Origin: Allostella vacuolata
GTDB taxonomy: Bacteria > Pseudomonadota > Alphaproteobacteria > ATCC43930 > Allostellaceae
Reading direction: 5' to 3'
DNA length: 64,000 nucleotides
Assembly (NCBI GenBank): GCA_006739055.1
Contig: AP019702.1
Location: 1,240,501 to 1,304,500 of the forward strand
Shown here one piece after another: positions 47,618 through 56,460 of this stretch. A model generated the notes under the pieces. That model worked only from the letters and a program-made list of their open reading frames with translations, searched no databases and was not told the origin of the DNA. Each line of letters begins with the position of its first letter. Positions within the stretch are counted from its first letter, which is position 1. Both the position numbers and the translations under genes were made by a program.

Positions 47618-49405
47618 TCACGCCATCTGCTCCAGCTCGTCGATCATGCCCTCGATCACCCCCAGGCCGCGGCGCCAGAAGGCCGGGTCGGCGGCGTCGA
47701 GGCCGAAGGGCGCCAGCAGCGCGCCATGCCGCTTGCTGCCGCCCGCGCGCAGCATGTCGAGGTACTTCTCGGCGAAGCCCGCCTCCGCGCCCTCGTAGAC
47801 GGAATAGAGCGAGTTCACCAAGCAGTCGCCGAAGGCATAGGCGTAGACGTAGAAGGGCGTGTGGATGAAGTGCGGGATGTAGGCCCAGTACCACTCGTAG
47901 CCCTGGCCGAGGCGCACCGCCGGCCCCAGGCTCTCGCCCTGGGTCTCCCGCCACAGCAGGCCGATGTCCTTGGCCGTCAGCTCGCCCTCGCGGCGGCGGT
48001 CGTGCAGCCGGCGCTCGAACTCGCACAGCGCCACCTGGCGGACCGCGGTGTTGAGCATGTCCTCGACCTTGGTCGCGAGCATGATCTTGCGCCGGGCCGG
48101 GTCCGTCTCCGCCCGCAGCATGGCGCGGAAGGTCAGCATCTCGCCGAACACCGAGGCCGTCTCGGCGAGCGTCAGCGGGGTGTCGGCGAGCAGCGGCCCC
48201 TGGCCGGCTGCCAGGATCTGGTGGACGCCGTGGCCCAGCTCGTGGGCCAGGGTCATCACGTCCCGCGTCTTGCCCTGGTAGTTGAGCAGCAGGTAGGGGT
48301 GGGCGCTCGGCACCGTCGGGTGGGCGAAGGCGCCCGACGCCTTGCCGGGCTTGACCGGCGCGTCGATCCAGGCCGCATCGAAGAAGCGCCGGCCGATCGA
48401 GGCCAGTTCCGGCGAGAAGTCGCGATAGGCGCCCAGCACCGTGTCGCGCGCCTCGGCCCAGGGAATGATCCGGTCGTCGTCGCCCGGCAGCGGCGCGTTG
48501 CGGTCCCAGTGGTCCAGCACCTCGACCCCGAACCAGCGCGCCTTCAGCGCATAGTAGCGGTGGGTGAGGCGCGGGTAGGATTCGCGCACGGCCGCCAGGA
48601 GGGCGTCCACCACCTCGTCCTCGACGAAGTTGGACAGGTTGCGGCCGGAGATGGGGCGCGGGAACTTGCGCCAGCGGTCCTCGATCTCCTTGTCCTTGGC
48701 GAGTGTGTTGGTGACCAGCGCGAAGAGGCGCGCATTGTCGCCCAGCACCTGGCCCAGGCTCTCGGCCGCCTGGCGCCGCACCGTGCCGTCGCGGTCGGAG
48801 AGGCGGTGCAGCACCTCGGCCATGGTCAGTTTCTCGCCGTCGAGCGGGAAGCGCAGGCCGGCGGTGGTCTCGTCATACAGTCGAACCCAGGACGACCGTC
48901 CCGCGACGGACTTGTCGTGCAGCAGGCGCTCGGCCTCGTCCGACAGCTGGTGCGGACGAAAGGCGCGGGTGTCATGGATCCACGGAGCATAGCGGGCAAG
49001 CGCAGGGTCGGCCAGCTTGGCGGCGAGGTCGGCATCCTCGATCCGGTTCAGCTCAAGCGTGAAGAAGATCAGCTCGGCGGTGATATCGGTCACCTGCTCC
49101 TGCATGGTCTGGTAGAAGCGGCCGACCGTCTCGTCGGACATGGCGCGCGAATGGACCAGCTGGGCATAGCTCATGATCCGGCCGAGCCGGTCCTGCAGCC
49201 GCTCGTAGGTGGCGAGCGCGTCCGCCAGCCCGGCGCCGTCGAGCCCGGCCATCCGGCCCTCGAAGCGGGCACGGAGCGCCTTCGCCTCCTCGCCCGCGCG
49301 GGCGAGGTCGGCGGCCAGCTCCGGGGAGTCCGTGGCGGGGTAGAGGTCGCTCAGATCCCATTCCGGGAGGGCACCGATCGCTGCCGGCGCCGCATTGCTT
49401 GCCAT
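47618..49405 (-). CDS. pepF: M3-family oligoendopeptidase F
   Basis: The 595-residue zinc metallopeptidase has the H-E-L-G-H motif (His388, Glu389, His392) in L-A-H-E-L-G-H-G-V-H-Q, with the third ligand expected in G-E-M-L-T-F near 415-420. Size and helical N-terminus fit the PepF/M3B group. It degrades cytoplasmic oligopeptides of roughly 7-17 residues. No signal peptide. First gene of a pair with the ABC1 kinase; divergent from the acyl-CoA ligase gene with 146 bases between. Confidence 0.95.
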   Translation of the reverse strand: MASNAAPAAIGALPEWDLSDLYPATDSPELAADLARAGEEAKALRARFEGRMAGLDGAGLADALATYERLQDRLGRIMSYAQLVHSRAMSDETVGRFYQTMQEQVTDITAELIFFTLELNRIEDADLAAKLADPALARYAPWIHDTRAFRPHQLSDEAERLLHDKSVAGRSSWVRLYDETTAGLRFPLDGEKLTMAEVLHRLSDRDGTVRRQAAESLGQVLGDNARLFALVTNTLAKDKEIEDRWRKFPRPISGRNLSNFVEDEVVDALLAAVRESYPRLTHRYYALKARWFGVEVLDHWDRNAPLPGDDDRIIPWAEARDTVLGAYRDFSPELASIGRRFFDAAWIDAPVKPGKASGAFAHPTVPSAHPYLLLNYQGKTRDVMTLAHELGHGVHQILAAGQGPLLADTPLTLAETASVFGEMLTFRAMLRAETDPARRKIMLATKVEDMLNTAVRQVALCEFERRLHDRRREGELTAKDIGLLWRETQGESLGPAVRLGQGYEWYWAYIPHFIHTPFYVYAYAFGDCLVNSLYSVYEGAEAGFAEKYLDMLRAGGSKRHGALLAPFGLDAADPAFWRRGLGVIEGMIDELEQMA

Positions 49406-49551
49406 GGTTCGTCCTGATGGTCGAAGATTCCGCGTCCGTCATATATGGCGCACCGGCCGGCGCAGCCAAGCGCAGGCGCGGAAAAGGCAACCTGCCGTCG
49501 GCAGGGATAACCCTGACGGGGAGAATCGGCGTGACGGGGAGTATCAGGGGA

Positions 49552-51336
49552 ATGCAGTTCGATCGGTGGCCAAGCTTGCCCGCCATGCTGTTCGAGGTGG
49601 CGTCGCGGCATGGGGCGGATCCGTTCCTGGTCGCCCGCCGCGACAAGGTCTGGCAGCCGGTGGACTATGCCACGGCCGTATCCAGGGTCCGGGCGCTCGC
49701 CCGCGCGCTGGTGGCCCAGGGCATCCGCCCGGGCGACCGGGTGGTGCTGGTGTCGGAGAACCGTCCGGAATGGGTGATCGCGGACTTCGCGATCATGACG
49801 GCGGGCGCGATCACCGTGCCCGCCTACACCACCAACACCGTCGCCGACCATGTCCACATCCTGTCGAACAGCGGCGCGCGGGCGGCGATCGTCTCGACCC
49901 CAGCCCTGATGGAGCGGGTGACGGCGGCGGCGGGGCAGGTGCCCGACCTGGGCTTCCTGGTGGCGATGGCGGCCGACCCGCGGCACCAGTCGCCGGTACC
50001 GGTCCTGGCGTGGGACGACCTGATGGCACAGGGTGCGGCCCTGCCGGACGACACGGACGAGCGCGTCGCCCGCCTGTCGCGGGATGACGTCTGCTGCATC
50101 ATCTACACGTCCGGCACCGGCGGGGTGCCCAAGGGCGTGATGCTGACCCACGGCAACCTGCTCGCCAACGCCAAGAGCGCCTTCCACCTGCTGGAATATC
50201 TGGGCGTCGGGCGGGAAATCTTCCTGTCGTTCCTGCCGATGTCGCATTCCTACGAGCACACCGCCGGGACCATGTTCCCGATCGCGCTCGGCGCGCAGAT
50301 CTGGTTCGCCCAGGCGGCGGACACGCTGGCCAGCGACATGCTGGCGGTGCGGCCGACGCTGATGACCGCGGTGCCGCGCCTCTACGAGACGCTCTACGAG
50401 CGCATCCGCCGCGGCATCGAGCGCGAGAAGCCCTTCAAGCGCCGGCTGTTCGCCCTGGCCCTCGAACTCGGCCGCAAGAAGGCGCTCGCCCCCGGGTCGC
50501 TGACCTTGTGGGAGAAGATCCAGGACCGGGTCGTCGACCGGCTGGTGCGCGACAAGGTGCGGGCGCGCTTCGGCGGCCGGCTGAAGGCGCTGGTGTCGGG
50601 CGGCGCGCCGCTCAACCCCGATGTCGGCCTGTTCTTCACGGCACTCGGCCTGCGCCTGCTGCAGGGCTACGGCCAGACCGAGGCCGCGCCGGTGATCGCC
50701 GTCAACACCCCGACCGCGCCCCGCATGCACACGGTCGGGCCGGCGGTCGACGGGGTGGAGGTGCGGATCGCCGAGGACGGCGAGATCCTGGTGCGCGGCC
50801 CCAACGTCATGAAGGGCTACTGGCAGGACCCGGAAGCGACCGCCCGCGCGGTGGTCGACGGCTGGCTGCACACGGGCGACGTCGGCCACCTCGAGGCGGA
50901 CGGTTACCTCGTCATCACCGACCGCAAGAAGGACTTCATCAAGAACGCGGGCGGCGACATGATCGCCCCGCAGCGCATCGAGGGCCTGCTGACGCTGGAG
51001 CCGCTGATCGCCCAGGCGATCGTCCATGGCGACCGCCGGCCCTATCTGGTGGCCCTGCTGGTGCCGTCCGAGGAGCGGGCCGGGGAATGGGCGGCCGAGC
51101 ACGGCAAGTCCAAGGACATCCGCACGCTGGTCGACGACGAAGCCTTCCGCAAGGCGGTCGGCGAGGCGGTGGCGCGGGTCAATGCCGGCCTGCCGGCGAT
51201 CGAGCGGGTCCGTCGCTGGACCCTGGTGGCGGAGCCGTTCTCGGTCCCGAACGGCCTCCTGACCCCGACCTTCAAGATCCGCCGCCACCGCATCCGAGAG
51301 GTCTACGGCACGACGCTGCAACAGATGTACGAATAG
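49552..51336 (+). CDS. long-chain fatty acid-type acyl-CoA ligase (AMP-forming)
   Basis: The 594-residue adenylating enzyme has P-loop-like Y-T-S-G-T-G-G-V-P-K-G near 184-194, Y-G-Q-T-E near 374-378, and hinge/C-terminal elements T-G-D near 442 and D-R-K-K-D near 459-463 with Lys in I-K-N-A-G-G-D. It makes acyl-CoA from a carboxylic acid, ATP and CoA. Homologues with F-L-P-M-S-H-S-Y-E-H (near 225) act on long-chain acids. A GTG at 49531 with GGGAG is an alternative start; the ATG at 49552 opens the domain. Longer upstream reading would overlap the divergent pepF promoter. Confidence 0.92.
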   Translation: MQFDRWPSLPAMLFEVASRHGADPFLVARRDKVWQPVDYATAVSRVRALARALVAQGIRPGDRVVLVSENRPEWVIADFAIMTAGAITVPAYTTNTVADHVHILSNSGARAAIVSTPALMERVTAAAGQVPDLGFLVAMAADPRHQSPVPVLAWDDLMAQGAALPDDTDERVARLSRDDVCCIIYTSGTGGVPKGVMLTHGNLLANAKSAFHLLEYLGVGREIFLSFLPMSHSYEHTAGTMFPIALGAQIWFAQAADTLASDMLAVRPTLMTAVPRLYETLYERIRRGIEREKPFKRRLFALALELGRKKALAPGSLTLWEKIQDRVVDRLVRDKVRARFGGRLKALVSGGAPLNPDVGLFFTALGLRLLQGYGQTEAAPVIAVNTPTAPRMHTVGPAVDGVEVRIAEDGEILVRGPNVMKGYWQDPEATARAVVDGWLHTGDVGHLEADGYLVITDRKKDFIKNAGGDMIAPQRIEGLLTLEPLIAQAIVHGDRRPYLVALLVPSEERAGEWAAEHGKSKDIRTLVDDEAFRKAVGEAVARVNAGLPAIERVRRWTLVAEPFSVPNGLLTPTFKIRRHRIREVYGTTLQQMYE

Positions 51337-51360
51337 GACGGCGGGCGGGCCTGGGCGACT

Positions 51361-51414
51361 GGACGATGGGCCCCGCCGCGCTTCCCCGACCGGTGGGATC
51401 GTCGTCCATCGTCT
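51361..51414 (+). terminator. weak long-loop stem after the acyl-CoA ligase gene
   Basis: GACGATGG (51362-51369) pairs with CCATCGTC (51406-51413), plus a flanking G-U pair, around a 36-nt loop. It lies 26 bases after the stop. The long loop and lack of U tract make it a tentative terminator only. Confidence 0.25.
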
Positions 51415-51424
51415 GGCCGTCGCA

Positions 51425-51453
51425 TTGACTTGGCATCCCCGGACCCATATCCC
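51425..51453 (+). promoter_or_regulatory. candidate promoter TTGACT-N17-TATCCC for the TetR gene
   Basis: TTGACT at 51425-51430 and TATCCC at 51448-51453 are 17 bases apart, within the 207-base gap before the TetR gene at 51544. Five of six -35 bases and three of six -10 bases match the housekeeping consensus. The leader would be about 80 bases. Confidence 0.35.
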
Positions 51454-51543
51454 TCGACCGCTTGCGGACCCGCTCCGCGAGATGGTCGGCATGCCGGCAT
51501 CCGGTCGCGCACGGCCGGCCGGAAGGATGGGTTCGGAACGGCG

Positions 51544-52242
51544 ATGGCGAATGCGCGTGTAACGGCGATCGATCGGCGGCGGACCGATACCCGTGACCGC
51601 ATTCTCGATGCCGCCGAGAAGCTGTTCTCCGAGCGGGGCTACGACGGGGTGTCGATCCGCGACATCACGCAGCTGGCCGGCGCGGGCCTGGCGCTGATGA
51701 CCTATCACTTCGGCACCAAGGACCGCTTGTTCGAGTGCGTGCTGGAACGGCGGGCCGAGGTCCTGAACCGCGATCGTCTGGCGGCCCTCGACGCGGTGCT
51801 GGCGCGGCAGAACCCGACGGTGGGCGAACTGCTGTCCGGCTTCGTCGAGCCCTATGTGCGCTACGGCTCCGGGCCGGACGCGGGGTGGCGCCACTATTGC
51901 CGGCTGATCGCCATCGTCGGGCCGACCGGGCGCTGGTCGGAGCTGCTGGGGCGGCTCTTCGACTCCACCGCGGAGAAGTTCATCGCCGCCCTGACCCGGA
52001 TCGAGCCCGGGCTCGACGAGGAGCGCGCGACCCGGGCATTCCTGTTCTGCGTCGGCACCATGGTCACCTCGTTCACCGGCAATCCCAGGCTCGACCGGCT
52101 GACGAAGCGGATGGCCATCGCCGCCGACCTCAACCGCACGTTCGACTACCTGATCCCGTTCATCGCCGGCGGGGTCGCCGCGATCGCCGACCTGGCGGAG
52201 CGCGAGGCACCCCCGCCCAGCCCGAGGCGCCGCTCGAAATAA
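51544..52242 (+). CDS. TetR-family transcriptional regulator
   Basis: The 232-residue protein has a TetR helix-turn-helix (about 15-60: R-I-L-D-A-A-E-K-L-F-S-E-R-G-Y then F-G-T-K-D-R-L-F near 56-63; the recognition helix has A-L-M-T-Y-H-F). The ligand domain follows, with W-R-H-Y-C-R-L near 117. It lies just before the amidohydrolase/Pot-type operon in the same direction with 146 bases between, including a palindrome at 52309-52332, so that operon is the likely target. The ligand is probably the pathway substrate (inference). Confidence 0.92.
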   Translation: MANARVTAIDRRRTDTRDRILDAAEKLFSERGYDGVSIRDITQLAGAGLALMTYHFGTKDRLFECVLERRAEVLNRDRLAALDAVLARQNPTVGELLSGFVEPYVRYGSGPDAGWRHYCRLIAIVGPTGRWSELLGRLFDSTAEKFIAALTRIEPGLDEERATRAFLFCVGTMVTSFTGNPRLDRLTKRMAIAADLNRTFDYLIPFIAGGVAAIADLAEREAPPPSPRRRSK

Positions 52243-52308
52243 CGCCGAGGGCGGCGGACGACACGGCGTGCGGAATCCCACGCGTGCGGCGCTTGACAGC
52301 GGCAAAGT

Positions 52309-52332
52309 AGTTAGACGAATGTATGACTAATT
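52309..52332. promoter_or_regulatory. AT-rich dyad A-n-TTAGnC-N8-GnCTAA-n-T, candidate TetR operator
   Basis: TTAGAC (52311-52316) and GACTAA (52325-52330) are inverted with one mismatch, with matching outer A/T at 52309 and 52332. TTGACA at 52293-52298 precedes it, so the site would cover the region just downstream of a -35 box. The stretch is much richer in A/T than its surroundings. It lies about 60 bases before the amidohydrolase ATG. Confidence 0.45.
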
Positions 52333-52388
52333 AATGGCCGAAGCGGCCGGCCGGGAACGGCTCCGGGAAGAGGGGATCGACTGAGACC

Positions 52389-53393
52389 ATGATCATCGAC
52401 GTCCATGCCCATGCCCTGAGCGAAGCGTTCGTGCGCGAGATGGCGGCATCCCCCGGGCTCGGCATGCCGGTCGAGGAGATCGGGCCGCACCAGTACCGGG
52501 TCGCGGGCTATGGCATCCTCGATCCCCTGATCTACGACCTGCCCGGCCGGCTGGAGAGCCTCCGCCGCCGCAACGTGTCGCTGCAGCTGGTCGGGCCGCC
52601 GCCGCCGCTCGTCGCCAACGGCGGGCGGGCGGCCGGTGTCGACCTGGCGCGTCGCATCAACCAGTCGACGGCCTGGGTGGCCGCCAACGGCGAAGGGCGG
52701 ATCGGCGGCCTGGCCGTGCCGCCCCTGGGCGAGCCCGAGCATGCGGCGGACGAGCTGCGGCGCGCGGTCGACGCGCATGGCTTCCTCGGCGTCAACCTCA
52801 GCACGGCGGCCGGGGCGCGCACGCTGGACGATCCGGCGTTCGAGGACCTGTTCGCGACGATCGAGGCCATGGACCTGATGGTCTTCATGCACTCCACCAG
52901 CTCGGCCCTCAGCGCGACCCAGAGCGACTTCACGCTGCGCACGCTGGTGGGCTGGCCGACGGAAACGACCGTCGCGGCCGCCCGGCTGGTCTTCGCGGGC
53001 GTGCTGGAACGCCACCCCCGCCTGAAGATCGTCCTGTCCCACGGCGGCGGCACGCTCGCGAGCCTGATGGGGCGGATCGACCTCGGCTGGAGCGCGCCGC
53101 GCTACGAGGCCAACGCCCGCTGCCGCGAGAACATCACCCGGGCGCCCAGCACCTATCTGCGACAGTTCCATGTCGACACGGTGGTGGCCGATCCCGACGT
53201 CCTGGCCTTCGTCGTCCGCACCTTCGGCGCCGACCATGTCCTGTTCGGCTCCGACTTTCCCTACGAGATCGGCGATGCCGAGGGGTTGCTGGCGCTGCCC
53301 GGCATCGGCCGGCTGCCGCAGCCCGAGCAGGCCGCGATCCTGCGCGGCAACGCTGCGCGCCTGCTCGGCCCGCGCCTGCCGGCCGGGATCTGA
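52389..53393 (+). CDS. metal-dependent amidohydrolase, ACMSD-like (amidohydrolase 2 family)
   Basis: The 334-residue TIM barrel starts I-I-D-V-H-A-H-A (2-9) with the H-x-H metal pair. F-M-H-S-T-S near 174 and L-S-H-G-G-G near 219 supply further His ligands, and F-G-S-D-F-P near 293-298 the catalytic Asp, as in 2-amino-3-carboxymuconate-6-semialdehyde decarboxylase and related decarboxylases/hydratases. It carries out decarboxylation or hydrolysis of a small acid. First gene of the Pot-type transport operon; 33 bases separate it from the binding protein gene. Confidence 0.9.
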   Translation: MIIDVHAHALSEAFVREMAASPGLGMPVEEIGPHQYRVAGYGILDPLIYDLPGRLESLRRRNVSLQLVGPPPPLVANGGRAAGVDLARRINQSTAWVAANGEGRIGGLAVPPLGEPEHAADELRRAVDAHGFLGVNLSTAAGARTLDDPAFEDLFATIEAMDLMVFMHSTSSALSATQSDFTLRTLVGWPTETTVAAARLVFAGVLERHPRLKIVLSHGGGTLASLMGRIDLGWSAPRYEANARCRENITRAPSTYLRQFHVDTVVADPDVLAFVVRTFGADHVLFGSDFPYEIGDAEGLLALPGIGRLPQPEQAAILRGNAARLLGPRLPAGI

Positions 53394-53426
53394 GACCACG
53401 CGACCAGCACGGAAGGGACCGTAGCG

Positions 53427-54458
53427 ATGAACACGAGGTCGATTGCGCTGCTTTCTACGCTGCTACTCGCCGCCCCGGGCGTCGGTTCGGCGCAGGAGAC
53501 GATCACCGTCGCCGCCTTCGGCGGCCAGTACCAGAAGCAGACGGGCGATGCCTGGTTCCGGCCGGCCGCCCAGAAGCTCGGGCTGCGGCTGTCGATGGAC
53601 ATCGTCGGCACCGCGGCCGACGTTCGCGCCCACGTCCAGGGCGGCAAGACCAACTGGGACGTCGTCCTGCTCGCCGGATCGAGCTGCGCCACGGTCGCCC
53701 GGGAGAAGCTGGTCCAGCCGCTGGACTACTCGGTCATCGACGCGGCCGGCATTCCCGCGCACATGGTCACGGAGCGCACGGTGGGCGTGCTGCAATATTC
53801 CACCGTGCTGGCCTGGAACAAGGAACAGCTGAAAGGCAAGGAGCCCAAGTCCTGGGCCGACTTCTGGGACGTCAAGGCGTTTCCCGGCCCCCGCGGGTTC
53901 GACGCCCGGGCGACCTTCAGCCTGGAGATCGCGACCATGGCCGACGGCGTGCCGCCGGCCCAGGTCTACCCGATCGACGTCGATCGCGCCTTCCGCAAGA
54001 TCGCGGAGCTGCGGCCGCACATCGCCACCTATTACGCCAACGGCGCGGTCGCGGTGCAGCTGCTGAAGGACGGCGAGGTCGACATGCTGCCGCTGTTCGA
54101 GAACCGGGTGCACGAACTGATCCGCGACGGCTTCCCGCTCGCCTTCACGCTCAACCAGGCGATCGTCGACATCAACTGCCTGGTCGTGCCGAACGGAACG
54201 CCCAAGCGCGACCTGGCGATGCGCATGATCGCCGAGATCGTCAAGCCGGAGATGAACGCGCGCATTGCCCAGACCTCCGACATGTCGCCGACCAACGCGC
54301 GGATCTTCGAGCTCGGGCTCATCCCGGCCGAGCGCGCGCAGAAGCTGAGCTCGCTGCCGGCCAACATGACGAACCAACTCGTTCTCGATGCGAACTGGTG
54401 GACGCCCGTCCTGAGCGAGCTGAACCAGCGCTACAAAGCCCTCATCAGCGCCCGATGA
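53427..54458 (+). CDS. periplasmic binding protein, polyamine/iron-type (SBP family 8/13)
   Basis: The 343-residue protein has a signal peptide (N-T-R-S-I-A-L-L-S-T-L-L-L-A-A, cleavage near G-S-A-Q at 22), then I-T-V-A-A-F-G-G-Q-Y near 25-34, W-D-V-V-L-L-A near 78-84 and S-W-A-D-F-W-D-V near 146-153, typical of PotD/PhnS-like receptors. P-V-L-S-E-L-N near the end. Ligand likely a small cationic or organic molecule; the charged pocket cannot be read from sequence. Overlaps the ATPase gene by ATGA. Confidence 0.93.
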   Translation: MNTRSIALLSTLLLAAPGVGSAQETITVAAFGGQYQKQTGDAWFRPAAQKLGLRLSMDIVGTAADVRAHVQGGKTNWDVVLLAGSSCATVAREKLVQPLDYSVIDAAGIPAHMVTERTVGVLQYSTVLAWNKEQLKGKEPKSWADFWDVKAFPGPRGFDARATFSLEIATMADGVPPAQVYPIDVDRAFRKIAELRPHIATYYANGAVAVQLLKDGEVDMLPLFENRVHELIRDGFPLAFTLNQAIVDINCLVVPNGTPKRDLAMRMIAEIVKPEMNARIAQTSDMSPTNARIFELGLIPAERAQKLSSLPANMTNQLVLDANWWTPVLSELNQRYKALISAR

Positions 54459-55579
54459 GCGCGGCCCCCTCCATTGCCCCCGGCCCCCCTGCGGGCAGGG
54501 GGGATACCCCGGCGGGCGAGGCCCTCAGCATGGCCGGCCTGCGCAAGAGCTATGGCGCGGTGCGGGCGCTCGACAGGGTCGACCTGGATGTGGCCGGCGG
54601 CAGTTTCGTCACCCTGCTCGGCCCGTCCGGTTCCGGCAAGACGACGCTGCTGATGGCCCTGGCCGGCCTGGTGGAGCTCGATGCCGGGACCATCACGGTG
54701 GGCGGGCGGCGACTGGAACACGCCCCGCCGCACAAGCGCGGGCTCGGTGTCGTGTTCCAGAACTATGCGCTCTTTCCGCATATGAACGTGCGCGACAACA
54801 TCTTCTATCCGCTGCGCACGCGCGGCATGCGCGCGGCGCAGGGGATCCCGGCGATCGAACGGGCACTGGAGCTGGTCCGCCTGGCCGGATATGGCGACCG
54901 CCAGGTCGATCAGCTTTCGGGCGGCCAGAAGCAACGGATCGCGCTCGCCCGGGCGCTGGTGTTCGCCCCGCCGGTGCTGCTCCTGGACGAACCCTTGTCC
55001 GCGCTCGACCGCAACCTCCGGGAGGAGATGCAGATCGAGCTGCGCCAGCTCCACCTCAGGCTCGGCACCACCATGATCATGGTCACCCACGACCAGGAGG
55101 AGGCGCTGGCGCTCTCCGACCACATCGCCATCATGGACCGCGGCCGCATCGTCCAGCAGGGCGCGCCGCGCGACGTCTATGCCCAGCCCAACTCGCGCTT
55201 CGTGGCGGGTTTCATCGGCCGCTCCCACTTGCTCCCGGTCACGGTGCAGGGCGGCGTCGCCTGCTGGAACGGCATCGCCGTGCCGACGCGCCGCCCGGCC
55301 GAGGCGGACGACGTCTGCCTCGTCGTGCGGCCCGAGCTGCTGGTGCCGCTGCCGGCGTCGGCAGGATCGGACCCGGCGCTCGGCGAGGCCGTCGTCTTCG
55401 ACGGCGTCGTCCGGGCGACGTCCTACCGCGGCGATGCGACGGTCACGATCGTGGCCCTGCCCGACGGGTCCGAGTTCCACCTGCGCCAGCCGTCCCTCGA
55501 CGGCATCGCAGTGCCGGCGCCCGGCACCGCGATGCGTCTCGGCCTGCGCCGCCAGGACGCCGAGCTGGTGAAGGCATGA
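54455..55579 (+). CDS. Pot-type ABC transporter ATP-binding protein (PotA/FbpC type)
   Basis: The 374-residue ATPase has Walker A G-P-S-G-S-G-K-T-T, V-F-Q-N-Y-A-L-F-P-H Q-loop, signature L-S-G-G-Q-K-Q-R, Walker B L-L-L-D-E-P-L-S-A-L-D, and H-loop V-T-H-D-Q-E. A C-terminal TOBE domain runs from about 265 to 370 (V-V-R-P-E-L-L-V near 290), which can modulate activity. The N-terminal 25 residues are Pro/Ala-rich and unconserved. ATGA overlaps on both sides. Confidence 0.95.
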   Translation: MSAAPSIAPGPPAGRGDTPAGEALSMAGLRKSYGAVRALDRVDLDVAGGSFVTLLGPSGSGKTTLLMALAGLVELDAGTITVGGRRLEHAPPHKRGLGVVFQNYALFPHMNVRDNIFYPLRTRGMRAAQGIPAIERALELVRLAGYGDRQVDQLSGGQKQRIALARALVFAPPVLLLDEPLSALDRNLREEMQIELRQLHLRLGTTMIMVTHDQEEALALSDHIAIMDRGRIVQQGAPRDVYAQPNSRFVAGFIGRSHLLPVTVQGGVACWNGIAVPTRRPAEADDVCLVVRPELLVPLPASAGSDPALGEAVVFDGVVRATSYRGDATVTIVALPDGSEFHLRQPSLDGIAVPAPGTAMRLGLRRQDAELVKA

Positions 55580-56460
55580 CCGCCGCGGCCCATCCGCCGC
55601 CCTCGCGCGGCCTCGGCCAGGCGGCCGTGAACCGGCTGCTGCCGATCGCGCTCGCCCTGCCGGCCGCACTCGTCGTGCTGATGGTGCTCTACGTGCCGAT
55701 CGCCTGGATGGCCTGGGTGTCCTTCCAGAACGAGGCCGGCTGGACGCTGGAGCATTACGGGCAGCTCGGCGACCCCAACAACCTCGGCTACCTGCTTCGC
55801 ACCTTCCGCATCGCGGCGATCGTCACCGCGCTCGCCCTGCTGGTCGCGTTCCCGACCGCCTACGGCATCTCCCTGATGCCGCGTCGGCTTGCCGATCTGT
55901 GCATGCTGCTGGTCCTGATGCCCTTCTTCACCTCGATCCTGGTCCGCACCTACGCCTGGATGCTGCTGCTCCAGCGGCGCGGCCTGATCAACACCTGGCT
56001 GGTCGAGACGGGTATCGTCGAGCAGCCACTGCGGCTCGTCTACAACGAGGTCGGCACCGTGATCGGCATGCTGCACGTCCTGGTGCCGCTGGCGATCCTG
56101 CCGATCTACGGCGCGTTGCGCGCGCTCGACGGCAGCCTGGTGGCCGCCGCCGCCACGCTCGGCGCCTCGCCCGTTCGCCGCTTCCTGACCATCACCCTGC
56201 CGCAGGCGACCCCCGGCATCGCCGCCGGCGGCATCACGGTGTTCGTCCTGTCGCTCGGCTTCTACGTCACGCCGGCCGTGCTGGGCGGCGGGCGCGTCGT
56301 CACCTGGGCGATGCTGGTCGAGACGGTGCTGCTGTTCAACCCGCAATGGGGCGCGGCCAGCGCGCTCGGCATCGCCCTGCTGGTCCTGACGCTGCTCGTG
56401 CTGTGGGCGGGCAAGGCCGTCTTCGGCCTGCGCGGCGGCCAGCGGTTCGACGCCCGATGA
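55576..56460 (+). CDS. Pot-type ABC transporter permease (PotB type)
   Basis: The 294-residue permease: N-terminal helix (about 15-40), P-F-F-T-S-I-L-V-R-T-Y near 115-125, coupling loop A-A-A-T-L-G-A-S-P near 193-201 and V-T-P-A-V-L-G-G near 232-239, as in PotB. Six helices expected. Overlaps both neighbours by four bases; pairs with the PotC-type subunit. Confidence 0.95.
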   Translation: MTAAAHPPPSRGLGQAAVNRLLPIALALPAALVVLMVLYVPIAWMAWVSFQNEAGWTLEHYGQLGDPNNLGYLLRTFRIAAIVTALALLVAFPTAYGISLMPRRLADLCMLLVLMPFFTSILVRTYAWMLLLQRRGLINTWLVETGIVEQPLRLVYNEVGTVIGMLHVLVPLAILPIYGALRALDGSLVAAAATLGASPVRRFLTITLPQATPGIAAGGITVFVLSLGFYVTPAVLGGGRVVTWAMLVETVLLFNPQWGAASALGIALLVLTLLVLWAGKAVFGLRGGQRFDAR

